Shown here: piece by piece, positions 1 through 5,868 of the stretch
How the letters are laid out: the number at the start of each line of letters is the position of its first letter
Position numbering within the stretch: the stretch's first letter is position 1
Program-made: the position numbers and the translations under genes
Assembly (NCBI GenBank): GCA_038231295.1
Contig: JBBRLP010000202.1
Location: 1-5,868 of the forward strand
Reading direction: 5' to 3'
Source: JANXLO01 sp038231295
GTDB lineage: Bacteria; Armatimonadota; Chthonomonadetes; Chthonomonadales; Chthonomonadaceae
DNA length: 5,868 bases
Notes under the pieces: generated by a model
What the model was told of the DNA's origin: nothing
What the model saw: the letters and a program-made list of their open reading frames with translations, nothing else
Databases searched by the model: none

Positions 1-199
1 AAACCGTAAGCGAGCAAACGCCGACTTGAGAGGCGATGACCTCATCCTTGCAGGTGCCTTGTTCTTGGTTGGCGTCGGCGAGGAGCAATATCTTGGCGCG
101 GTTGCGTTCTCGTTGCGAGCGCTTGTTGGAGCGGGCGATGACTTCGAGTTGATGACGTTGCTCCTCAGACAGGGTAATGTGATACTTTTTAGCGGATAT
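1..199 (-). CDS. IS630-family transposase, N-terminal part (runs off window; start codon abnormal)
   Basis: Read on the minus strand, the frame gives about 66 residues with KKYHITLSEEQRHQLEVIAR near the start, then a basic stretch (RSQRERDRAKILLLAD) and a helix-turn-helix-like segment (DEVIASQVGVCSLTV, about residues 52-66). This order, a TLSEEQR-type opening, an R-A-K-I-L-L-L-A-D helix and DE-x-IA-x-x-x-GV, is that of the DNA-binding domain of IS630/Tc1-mariner-type transposases. The catalytic DDE domain would lie beyond the window. The coordinate 199 assumes initiation at ATA (complement 197..199), 6 nt after a GAGGAG ribosome binding site. The frame has no ATG, GTG or TTG between the upstream stop (complement 251..253) and the homologous region. 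An ACG lies two codons upstream of the ATA. The gene may use a rare start or have lost its ATG. The family call is fairly safe; whether it is functional is unknown. Confidence 0.72.
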   Translation of the reverse strand, partial: MSAKKYHITLSEEQRHQLEVIARSNKRSQRERNRAKILLLADANQEQGTCKDEVIASQVGVCSLTV

Positions 200-203
200 G
201 GGC

Positions 204-210
204 GTCTCCT
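204..210 (-). promoter_or_regulatory. Shine-Dalgarno site of the transposase
   Basis: The minus strand reads AGGAGACGCCCATATCC, an AGGAG core inside GAGGAG, about 6 nt before the ATA codon. The core is strong and well placed, so initiation was probably once, or still is, at the ATA position even though that is not a standard start. Confidence 0.5.
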
Positions 211-239
211 CGCAAAGGATAATGCGAAGAGAATACCCG

Positions 240-262
240 TTTCCATCACTTTAGCCTACTAC
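240..262 (-). repeat. Candidate outer end of the IS630-like element
   Basis: Read inward on the minus strand, the sequence just upstream of the transposase reads GGTAGTAGGCTAAAGTGATG. It contains TA dinucleotides, the usual IS630 target, followed by AGTAGGCTAAAG. The junction at the right of the window (TA then AGTAGCCGGACATAG) starts similarly. The other end of this element lies outside the window, so the boundary is only inferred. Confidence 0.25.
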
Positions 263-356
263 CTTGAAGAGGTACTAGCCCGGTATCGTTGCTTCTCAAA
301 ACTGCGGTCGCGTAACTTGCCCAAGCGATTGAAACAACACCGCTCGTTCCAGGACA

Positions 357-509
357 TTATTCGCTTCCCGACTTTCGATTTCGGCATCGGTCAGAGCAGT
401 ACTTCACCATGTCCCAATTTTTCTCCCACTACTTTCGCCAGCTGAAAGCGAGTCCGCAGACTGGGCGGATTTTCGTGGGAAGGTTAGATTTCAGAGTCTG
501 TTTTGGCAT
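357..509 (-). pseudogene. DUF2256 zinc-ribbon protein, inactivated by an in-frame amber codon
   Basis: The minus strand starts MPKQTLKSNLPTKIRPVCG, continues LAFSWRK, then has a TAG stop (complement 429..431), then WEKNWDMVKYCSDRCRNRK and a terminal TAA. The frame is otherwise continuous for 51 codons. DUF2256 proteins are about 50 residues long with the pattern LPxKxCxxCGRPFxWRKKWxxxWDEVKYCSxRC. The amber codon falls where the family has lysine in WRKKW, so a single AAG to TAG change explains it. The first zinc cysteine is also replaced by arginine (KIRPVC instead of KICPVC), which supports decay rather than recoding. The remaining cysteines (C18, C38, C42) are present. The function of DUF2256 is not established. 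No strong ribosome binding site is seen before the ATG. Confidence 0.85.
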
Positions 510-752
510 TGGTTTCACTCGACATTCTGACCAGGGGCAAGGAGCGTGGGGCTACCGACGCTCTTTTGCATTGATACGTTCCACTCTACAATCTGTGGAG
601 AGATTGCATTTCCACCAGATGTCACGATAGAGTATACGCTATCTGGACGTCAGACAGACGCCCCTTTGAGCGTCAGAAGAGGGTTCATTTCTCCATTTTC
701 TGATACTCCCCGCCGAGATGAAACAGTCTTCGTCCCAGGAGTCCAGACCCAG
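510..752. other. Intergenic stretch without a recognisable gene; contains a near-palindrome
   Basis: The short open frames on both strands resemble no known protein. The one structured element is an imperfect palindrome around GTATAC at 626-643 (GATAG-A-GTATAC-G-CTATC), flanked by CCAGAT at 615-620 and ATCTGG at 641-646. This stretch separates the DUF2256 pseudogene from the ATPase relic and may itself be degraded coding DNA. Confidence 0.4.
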
Positions 753-896
753 CACTGTTTCCAATAGTTGATAGCGTGTGTGTTCGCCCTCAAGCTCCGA
801 CGCTACCAGGCTCTTATCCACCAGGGAGGTCAGCAAGTCCAGAATTTCCCAATCTTCGACATCCTCGCCTGTGCACACCTGCTCAGCAACGTCTTC
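753..896 (-). pseudogene. Fragment of a large regulator-type predicted ATPase
   Basis: The minus strand encodes EDVAEQVCTGEDVEDWEILD followed by LLTSLVDKSLVASELEGEHT and RYQLLETV. The pattern VC-x-GE-(G/D)-(I/V)-E-x-WE-(I/V)-LDLLTSLVDKSLV...RY-x-LLETV is characteristic of the region after the NB-ARC-like ATPase core in large bacterial regulators (winged-helix/BTAD, adenylate-cyclase or LuxR type, with TPR repeats). Those proteins are many hundreds of residues long. Only about 45 residues match here: after LLETV the expected continuation (RQYA-type helix and TPRs) is absent, and upstream there is no P-loop or preceding domain. It is therefore a relic, even though it lies in a longer open frame (639..1016). 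The family call rests on motif recognition. Confidence 0.72.
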
Positions 897-1134
897 CTGG
901 CAGCTTTCGTTCCTGTCGTCACCTTTATATTGGGAGTGCCAGTCATGGCGTTTATGATCTCGATGGTCGTTCATCTGATCCGCAAAGGTGTGAACCTCTG
1001 GAATTGCCTTGCCCATCGACGCTCCCGCAAGGCCATGCCTTCTTCATGAAGGAATCCACGTAATCGGCAGAGAAGAGGACGCTATCGCAATCTTCGCGCT
1101 ACAACCATGCTGGAATTGCCAAGGGAGGCACTGA
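897..1134. other. Region between ATPase relic and Tat-protein gene; no confident gene
   Basis: The minus strand here is unusually rich in D, H, K and R codons and resembles no protein. The plus strand in the complementary frame encodes a hydrophobic stretch (VTFILGVPVMAFMISMVVHL) ending at a stop at 1047-1049. A 34-codon ORF from ATG 945, with GGGAG 8 nt upstream (932-936), could be read there. I do not call it as a gene. The promoter for the downstream Tat-protein gene should lie in this stretch, but no clear -35/-10 pair stands out. Confidence 0.3.
1121..1128 (+). promoter_or_regulatory. Ribosome binding site of the Tat-exported protein gene
   Basis: AAGGGAGG ends 6 nt before the ATG at 1135. 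It is a strong match to the anti-Shine-Dalgarno sequence and fixes the start that places the twin-arginine motif at residues 5-10. Confidence 0.75.
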
Positions 1135-2697
1135 ATGGAACAACGCACTCGGCGTGACTTTCTCGCAGACGTAGGAAAAGGAATGTTAACGGCTAGCGTG
1201 GGCACGGCGCTCGCGTCGGAATTGGGGCTCTCCACCGTGCTGGCGGAGGGCCACACGCCCGCTCTGGAGTTCGGCAAGCTGGAAGCGCTTGTCGAGCTGA
1301 TGCAGGAGAACTCGGCGGAACGGATGCTGCCGCTGGTTGTGGAGCGGTTGGCGCAGGGCGCAGAACTGCGTGAGGTGGTCGCCGCCGCCGCGCTCGCCAA
1401 TGCCCGGACATTCGGCGGCGAAGACTATGTCGGTTTCCACGCCTTTATGGCTCTGGCGCCCGCCTACGCGATGTCAAAGGAGACGCCCCCGGAACGCCGG
1501 GCGCTGCCGGTGCTGAAAGTGCTCTATCGCAGCACGCATCAGATCCAGAGCAAAGGCGGCCGGAGCAGTGAAGTTCTGCATCCCGTCGTCGCCGCACCCC
1601 TGCCTCCAGCGCACACCGGGCGTGAGAGGCTGCGGGAGTCAGTTCGGCATCAGGACTTGGACCAGGCGGAAGGTCTGTTCGCCGGAATGGCCCTGCACAA
1701 CTCCTCCGACGCTTATAACGCTCTTCAGGCGCTTGTTCAGGACGATACGGATGTGCATCGCGTGGTGCTGGCCTATCGCGCCTGGGACCTGCTCGGACTG
1801 ACGGGCAAGGAACATGCCCATACGACTCTGCGCCAGTCGGTACGCTACTGTGTTCAGGTAGAGAAGACCCGGGCTGCCCATGGCTACCCCGAGCCCGGCA
1901 TCCGCAGCGTTCTGCCCAGGCTCCTCGACCGCTACCATCTGTCCGGCAAGACGCCCGGTTCCCGAGACGCAGACGATGCCTGGATCTCCGCAATGTGCAA
2001 TACCCTGCTGACATCCAACGCCGAACAGGCCGCAGATGCCGTGGCCTCGGCAGTGGCCGAAGGTTTCTCACTCGCAGCGATCGGAGAAGCGCTCTCCCTG
2101 ACCGCCACCCAGCAGGTGCTGCGAGATCCGGGGCGTACCCAGACGCATGTGCAGCCCGGAAAGCCTCTGGGGAGCGTGCACGGGGATTCGCCCGGCGTAC
2201 ATGCCTCCGACTCCATGAACGCCTGGCGCAACATCGCCCGCGTCAGCGATCACAACAACGCGATCACCGGGTTGATCGTGGCGGGCTATCACCTGGCCGT
2301 GCCGATGGGGCGCGACTGGACACATCTGTCTCCCTACCCTCTGATGGCACACCGGAAAGCGATCAAGACGCAGGATCCCGCTCTCCTCCTGCGCGACCTC
2401 GACGGCGCGATACGACAGAACGATCAGGCGCACGCCGCCGCCCTCGTGCAGCACTACGGCGCGTTGGGCCACCCTGTCCGCCCTGTCTTTGACCTGCTGC
2501 TGCGCTTCGCGATCAGCGAAGACGGATCACTGCACGCCGAAAAGTATTACCGCACCGGCGTCGAAGAGTTCGGACGCACCCGGAAGGCCTTCCAGTGGAA
2601 CCATGTTGTCGGTCTCGCCCGCGTGACCGCCAGCGAATATGGTAAACGCGCCGACGGCTACGAGCAGGCCTGCAGCCTACTCCAGTTGAAAAGCTGA
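1135..2697 (+). CDS. Tat-exported, alpha-helical protein of unknown function (520 aa)
   Basis: The N-terminus is a typical twin-arginine signal: TRRDFL at residues 5-10, a weakly hydrophobic stretch at about 15-37 (MLTASVGTALAS) and possible AxA-type cleavage sites after ALA (27) or VLA (37). The protein is therefore predicted to be exported folded, and may carry a cofactor. The mature part has no recognised domain. It is rich in A, L and E, likely mostly alpha-helical, and unusually rich in histidine: FHAF (101-104), LHNSSDAYNA (187-196), HAHTTLRQSV (227-236), GVHASDSMNAWRNIARVSDHNN (354-375), LHAEKYYR (467-473) and WNHVVGLARV (488-497). The conserved-looking clusters and Tat export suggest metal or heme binding, but this is inference. 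It has only three cysteines (C239, C288, C513) and no CxxCH heme motif. There is no neighbour in the same operon apart from a doubtful 58-codon ORF. The coding frame is intact with strong GC preference at third positions. Confidence 0.88.
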   Translation: MEQRTRRDFLADVGKGMLTASVGTALASELGLSTVLAEGHTPALEFGKLEALVELMQENSAERMLPLVVERLAQGAELREVVAAAALANARTFGGEDYVGFHAFMALAPAYAMSKETPPERRALPVLKVLYRSTHQIQSKGGRSSEVLHPVVAAPLPPAHTGRERLRESVRHQDLDQAEGLFAGMALHNSSDAYNALQALVQDDTDVHRVVLAYRAWDLLGLTGKEHAHTTLRQSVRYCVQVEKTRAAHGYPEPGIRSVLPRLLDRYHLSGKTPGSRDADDAWISAMCNTLLTSNAEQAADAVASAVAEGFSLAAIGEALSLTATQQVLRDPGRTQTHVQPGKPLGSVHGDSPGVHASDSMNAWRNIARVSDHNNAITGLIVAGYHLAVPMGRDWTHLSPYPLMAHRKAIKTQDPALLLRDLDGAIRQNDQAHAAALVQHYGALGHPVRPVFDLLLRFAISEDGSLHAEKYYRTGVEEFGRTRKAFQWNHVVGLARVTASEYGKRADGYEQACSLLQLKS

Positions 2698-2726
2698 ACG
2701 CGAAGCCATAGGAAAGAAGATATCTG

Positions 2727-2903
2727 ATGGTGAGTCCCATAGCCAATCTGCTGCCTGCGGTATGGTTTGCCTGCGAATCCTACTGCGGACGCTTCACCGA
2801 ACGCAACGAAAATCCTGAACATTCGAACACGTATCAGCAGGCAACGAAGCCCCGATCTGTTCGCATCTCTGCCGACGAAGGATGTTGCTGCTATAACCGG
2901 TGA
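2727..2903 (+). CDS. Small cysteine-rich ORF of unknown function (58 aa), doubtful
   Basis: The frame starts at ATG 2727, 29 nt after the stop of the Tat-protein gene, with a weak purine-rich GGAAAGAAGA at 2711-2720. It encodes a short hydrophobic N-terminus (MVSPIANLLPAVWFAC), a polar middle (RFTERNENPEHSNTYQQ) and a C-terminal CCC cluster (EGCCCYNR). I do not recognise the family. The third-position composition is less biased than in the flanking genes, so chance is a serious alternative. If real, it would be co-transcribed with the gene before it. Confidence 0.22.
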   Translation: MVSPIANLLPAVWFACESYCGRFTERNENPEHSNTYQQATKPRSVRISADEGCCCYNR

Positions 2904-2998
2904 ACCTGTACGTGTACAGTGAATCGAGATTATCACGTTTGAAGGCTCAACCTGGGAAGAGACGAGCGGGGAAGCAGCCTCACGAAATATAGGTGGCG
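2904..2998 (+). promoter_or_regulatory. Leader of the DUF3445 gene with a 14-bp dyad
   Basis: A perfect inverted repeat, CTGTAC-GT-GTACAG, lies at 2906-2919, about 80 nt before the DUF3445 start. The symmetric 6-bp half-sites and 2-nt centre are the right size for a dimeric repressor or activator site. No convincing -35/-10 pair was found. Immediately before the gene, AGGTGG at 2991-2996 is too close to either possible start to be an ideal ribosome binding site. Confidence 0.3.
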
Positions 2999-3891
2999 AT
3001 GAGATATTTCCCATTTGAACACGACGAATATGCGATGCGAATGGATGCGCGTGCGGGCATCCATCCGCTGATTGAGGTGGATCGGGACTGCTATCTTGCC
3101 GAAATGGGTTTGAAGGCGGAGATACTGGCTTCTGACTATCGCTACTACTTCCAGTGTCCACCAGACGCGGAAGTAATGGCGTGGGAAGCCATTGCGCTGC
3201 TGTTGCCGGATATGGACTGCCACCACCCGGAAGATTTTGAACTGACAATTCGAGGAGATCGGTGGCTCTGGAACAATCGGCTGCTCGGAGAGACGACTGA
3301 GTTTACCCTGTACGACGCGGAGACACTGCCTCTGCCACCGCTCGACTGGATAGGCCGACAGGTGCAGGAAGACCTGATTCTGATGGCGGAGCTGCCGGAG
3401 GGAGAGACGGTCTGCGCCGCCGGGCAACTCTGTTTCGCAGCCTCCTGGTGTCTCGATGACAAGATAGGGAAGTCGTTTCTGGATATCCACAACGAAGTGC
3501 CGGAGTTCCGGGAGCGCATCGGGCAGTCCTCTGACCTGATGATGCGCCGCCTGAAACCGGGCCGCCCGACAGGCCGTTTCAACTGGAGCGTTGCCGGTAC
3601 GCCGCAGTTGAACATGGCCCCCGTCGAAGCCCTGAAATGGCGGCATACGCGCCAGGGCATCACGGCGGAGAACGCGGGCGCACGCTGCTTGCTGCGCGTG
3701 GAGCGCCAAACGCTCTCACGACTGCCGCAGACACGCGGCAGTCTTTTCACCATCCACACCTATCTCACCCCGATTGCAGAAGTCGCTGCCGATCCCGACC
3801 GCCTGCGCCGCTTCACCTCCGTTCTGAAGGGCGTTCCTCCTGCGACCATCGCATACAAAGGGATGAGCGATTACTACGAGGCACTACTCGG

Positions 3892-3919
<28 letters not shown>
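2999..3919 (+). CDS. DUF3445 family protein, heme-dependent oxidative N-demethylase (HODM) alpha-subunit-like
   Basis: The frame opens at GTG 2993 and has an ATG at 2999. ATG was chosen because it gives the usual short N-terminus before YFPFEHDEYAMRM. Recognisable family features, numbered from the GTG, are: WLWNNRLLGE (91-100), WIGRQVQEDLILMAE (119-133), the signature LCFAASWCLDDKIGKSFLDIHNEVP (146-170, with CF-x-x-SW, KIG and IH-x-x-VP), GRFNWSV (194-200) and LRVERQTLSRLPQTRGSLFTIHTYL (234-258). This order is typical of DUF3445. The founding member is the heme-binding alpha subunit of an enzyme that removes methyl groups from dimethylamine. About 306 residues is the usual length. The reductase and ferredoxin partners of the characterised enzyme are not present here, so the substrate is unknown. 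The 3' end overlaps thrC on the opposite strand by 28 bp. Confidence 0.85.
3720..3747 (+). terminator. Terminator-like hairpin inside the DUF3445 coding region
   Basis: Perfect 9-bp arms GACTGCCGC (3720-3728) and GCGGCAGTC (3735-3743) with a 6-nt loop (agacac) are followed by TTTT (3744-3747). It looks like an intrinsic terminator but lies about 175 bp before the stop codon, within codons for SRLPQTRGSLF. It may be a coincidence of codon use, an attenuating structure, or a barrier to plus-strand read-through towards thrC. Confidence 0.3.
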
Positions 3920-5085
<1,166 letters not shown>

Positions 5086-5089
5086 GAGT

Positions 5090-5095
5090 CTCCTC
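5090..5095 (-). promoter_or_regulatory. Ribosome binding site of thrC
   Basis: On the minus strand GAGGAG is followed by ACTC and then the ATG of thrC. It is strong and supports the chosen start, which retains the first CxxC of the zinc ribbon. Confidence 0.7.
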
Positions 5096-5277
5096 GTTTG
5101 AACGCGATTAGTGTGGAGAGCGGTCTACGCTCTTTCCGGCGTCCCACGTCCCTTCGACGACAGACCCGAATAACCCTGCCCAACTCCTCCGTCCAGAACC
5201 TTTCTCGCGGGAACTCCCCGCTGTGGAAGCAGTCCATCTCGTCTCGGAAAAAACATTTCACTGCCCTCAGAAATTGT

Positions 5278-5300
5278 GGAACAATCCGTTCGGTTGTTCC
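5278..5300. promoter_or_regulatory. Operator-like dyad upstream of thrC
   Basis: Perfect 7-bp arms GGAACAA (5278-5284) and TTGTTCC (5294-5300) flank TCCGTTCGG, which itself has CCG/CGG symmetry around TT. The whole forms a 10-bp stem with one unpaired T, or a symmetric protein-binding site. It lies about 190 bp upstream of thrC on the minus strand and about 330 bp upstream of the HAMP gene, so either could be the target. Confidence 0.4.
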
Positions 5301-5412
5301 GTCCGTCTCGTGGTTAAGTGCAATATAGGACGATTTGATCGGTTTCTACTGTACTTCGTTGCCTGTATACCCTCATCTCTTCCTTCATTCGCTCATCTCC
5401 AATCTCTTCTTT

Positions 5413-5498
5413 TTATACTAACGGCACGTCAAAATCACGATGTCTTGCCGTTCGTTCCGGGCGCGTAATTACCAGTTTCTCATGCGCCGTTAGTATAA
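5413..5498. repeat. 86-bp element with perfect 13-bp terminal inverted repeats (MITE-like or structured RNA)
   Basis: TTATACTAACGGC (5413-5425) is exactly complementary to GCCGTTAGTATAA (5486-5498), with 60 bp between. Competing inner structures reuse the arms: AACGGCA (5420-5426) can pair with TGCCGTT (5446-5452), and GGCGC (5460-5464) with GCGCC (5484-5488). The small size, lack of coding capacity, perfect ends and TA-containing termini fit a miniature inverted-repeat element. Alternatively it is a leader structure with mutually exclusive folds. Confidence 0.5.
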
Positions 5499-5620
5499 CC
5501 AGACTAGCCTGTGCTCCTGTTCCACTTTTGTTCGGATTACATCTCTGCCAGTACGCCCGACACGTCCGTCATCATATTCACATTCTGACAGCGACGCCAC
5601 ATCAATAGAACTCATAACAG

Positions 5621-5627
5621 GGAGAGG
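5621..5627 (+). promoter_or_regulatory. Ribosome binding site of the HAMP gene
   Basis: GGAGAGG precedes the ATG at 5631. The GGAG core is 6 nt from the start. It supports a real gene start despite the short remaining frame. Confidence 0.6.
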
Positions 5628-5630
5628 ATT

Positions 5631-5747
5631 ATGCGTATGGAACCGGTCGCTACCGATATGGTGGACACCAAACAGCTTCTCAACGTGATTAACGCCCTCA
5701 AGAAGGGGGATTTCTCGATTCGGATGCCGCTAAGTAGCCGGACATAG
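5631..5747 (+). pseudogene. N-terminal fragment of a HAMP-domain sensor kinase, interrupted after about 34 codons
   Basis: The frame reads MRMEPVATDMVDTKQLLNVI then NALKKGDFSIRMPL before diverging to SSRT and a stop. The pattern LL-x-x-(I/L)-x-ALKKGDFS-(I/V)-R-(M/L)-P is the opening of soluble hybrid histidine kinases built from tandem HAMP repeats, where the sequence normally continues with a (V/L)D-x-TG-x-AG-x-(I/V)AD-x-FN-type segment. Here homology ends exactly at the leucine codon CTA (5730-5732), and foreign sequence follows (AGTAGCCGGACATAG from 5733). The full protein would be a large cytoplasmic signalling protein. The break at TA suggests insertion of a mobile element. Whether the remainder of the gene exists beyond the window cannot be seen. 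Confidence 0.7.
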
Positions 5748-5868
5748 TTCGTTCGTAGTTTCTATCTGGGCGGCCAAGAGAGCGTTCGCTTTCTTGATCA
5801 GCGCCGTGTCCACCGCACTTTTGAGAGCCTTCACTTTCTGGTGACTGCGTACCGCAATCTCATGATGC
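5730..5868 (-). CDS. C-terminal part of an unidentified protein, probably encoded by an inserted mobile element (runs off window)
   Basis: On the minus strand an open frame enters from the window edge (HHEIAVRSHQKVKALKSAVD, then TALIKKANALLAAQIETTNE, then LCPAT) and stops at TAG (complement 5730..5732). The stop codon overlaps the last intact codon of the HAMP gene, so it seems to be created by the junction itself. The visible 45 residues are basic and helical and match no family I recognise. The position, with the frame ending precisely where the HAMP gene breaks, suggests a transposase whose C-terminus is encoded up to the element's end. A chance frame in non-coding element DNA remains possible. 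Confidence 0.4.
   Translation of the reverse strand, partial: HHEIAVRSHQKVKALKSAVDTALIKKANALLAAQIETTNELCPAT
5731..5747. mobile_element. Putative left end of an insertion sequence
   Basis: Homology of the HAMP gene stops at CTA, and AGTAGCCGGACATAG begins directly after the TA at 5731-5732. The TA target and the AGTAG(G/C)C start, similar to the candidate IS630 end near 260, suggest an IS630/Tc1-type boundary. IS5-type insertion at CTAA is an alternative. Only one end is in the window, so neither terminal inverted repeats nor target duplication can be checked. Confidence 0.4.

Larger units (their letters stand above)
5086..5630. other. Non-coding region between divergent thrC and HAMP gene starts
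   Basis: About 545 bp with no convincing gene on either strand. From the thrC side it contains a small hairpin (AGAGCG 5117-5122 / CGCTCT 5128-5133), a 23-bp dyad (5278-5300), a pyrimidine-rich run on the plus strand (about 5357-5414) and an 86-bp inverted-repeat element (5413-5498). The remaining 130 bp lead to the HAMP gene. Promoters for both divergent genes should lie here, but no consensus pair can be assigned. No T-box or riboswitch core was recognised upstream of thrC. Confidence 0.55.

Noticed and set aside
26..445. Plus-strand 139-codon open frame
   Set aside because: It is antisense to the IS630 transposase start and the DUF2256 pseudogene, both of which match known families on the minus strand.
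357..509. Pyrrolysine or other recoding at the amber codon of DUF2256
   Set aside because: The first zinc cysteine is also lost and the surrounding region is full of relics, so simple decay is more likely.
639..1016. Minus-strand 125-codon frame as an intact gene
   Set aside because: Only the middle third matches an ATPase family. The N-terminal third is low-complexity charged sequence and the C-terminus does not continue the homology, so it is a relic in a chance open frame.
1445..2071. Minus-strand 208-codon frame
   Set aside because: Arginine- and proline-rich shadow of the Tat-protein gene; no domain seen.
2933..3709. Minus-strand 258-codon frame
   Set aside because: Antisense to the DUF3445 gene, whose family motifs are clear on the plus strand.
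5096..5340. T-box or other amino-acid riboswitch upstream of thrC
   Set aside because: No conserved T-box sequence or known riboswitch core was found; only a short hairpin at 5117-5133 and the dyad at 5278-5300.

Overview
The window is moderately GC-rich bacterial chromosome. Three intact protein genes sit in the middle, and both flanks are worn by mobile elements and gene decay. No gene here fixes the taxon. The mix of a relic of a large predicted-ATPase regulator, a multi-HAMP kinase start, a lone HODM/DUF3445 protein and an unfamiliar Tat-exported protein would fit a phylum such as Armatimonadota or Planctomycetota, but this is a weak inference.

Left flank (1 to about 1134). The 5' end of an IS630-type transposase runs off the window on the minus strand. 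It has a good ribosome binding site but no ATG, GTG or TTG. Beside it, also on the minus strand, is a DUF2256 zinc-ribbon gene broken by an in-frame amber codon and by loss of its first cysteine. Next is an isolated fragment (about 45 codons) of a regulator-type ATPase. The rest of this flank has no convincing gene.

Centre (1135 to 5085). A 520-residue protein with a clear twin-arginine signal is encoded on the plus strand; its family is not recognised. A doubtful 58-codon cysteine-rich ORF follows. Next comes a DUF3445 / heme-dependent oxidative N-demethylase-like protein on the plus strand. Its 3' end overlaps that of threonine synthase (thrC, minus strand) tail-to-tail by 28 bp. ThrC makes threonine from O-phosphohomoserine. 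Nothing in sequence or layout ties the three proteins to one pathway.

Right flank (5086 to 5868). About 545 bp of non-coding DNA lies between the divergent starts of thrC and a HAMP-type signalling gene. It holds a 23-bp dyad and an 86-bp element bounded by perfect 13-bp inverted repeats with nested alternative hairpins, which could be a MITE or a structured RNA. The HAMP gene begins normally but is cut after about 34 codons at a TA dinucleotide. From there an ORF on the opposite strand, whose stop codon lies on the junction, runs off the window. This looks like an insertion-sequence end. I see no convincing new biological system. The most interesting items are the uncharacterised Tat-exported protein, the structured element upstream of the interrupted HAMP gene, and the start-codon-less transposase.
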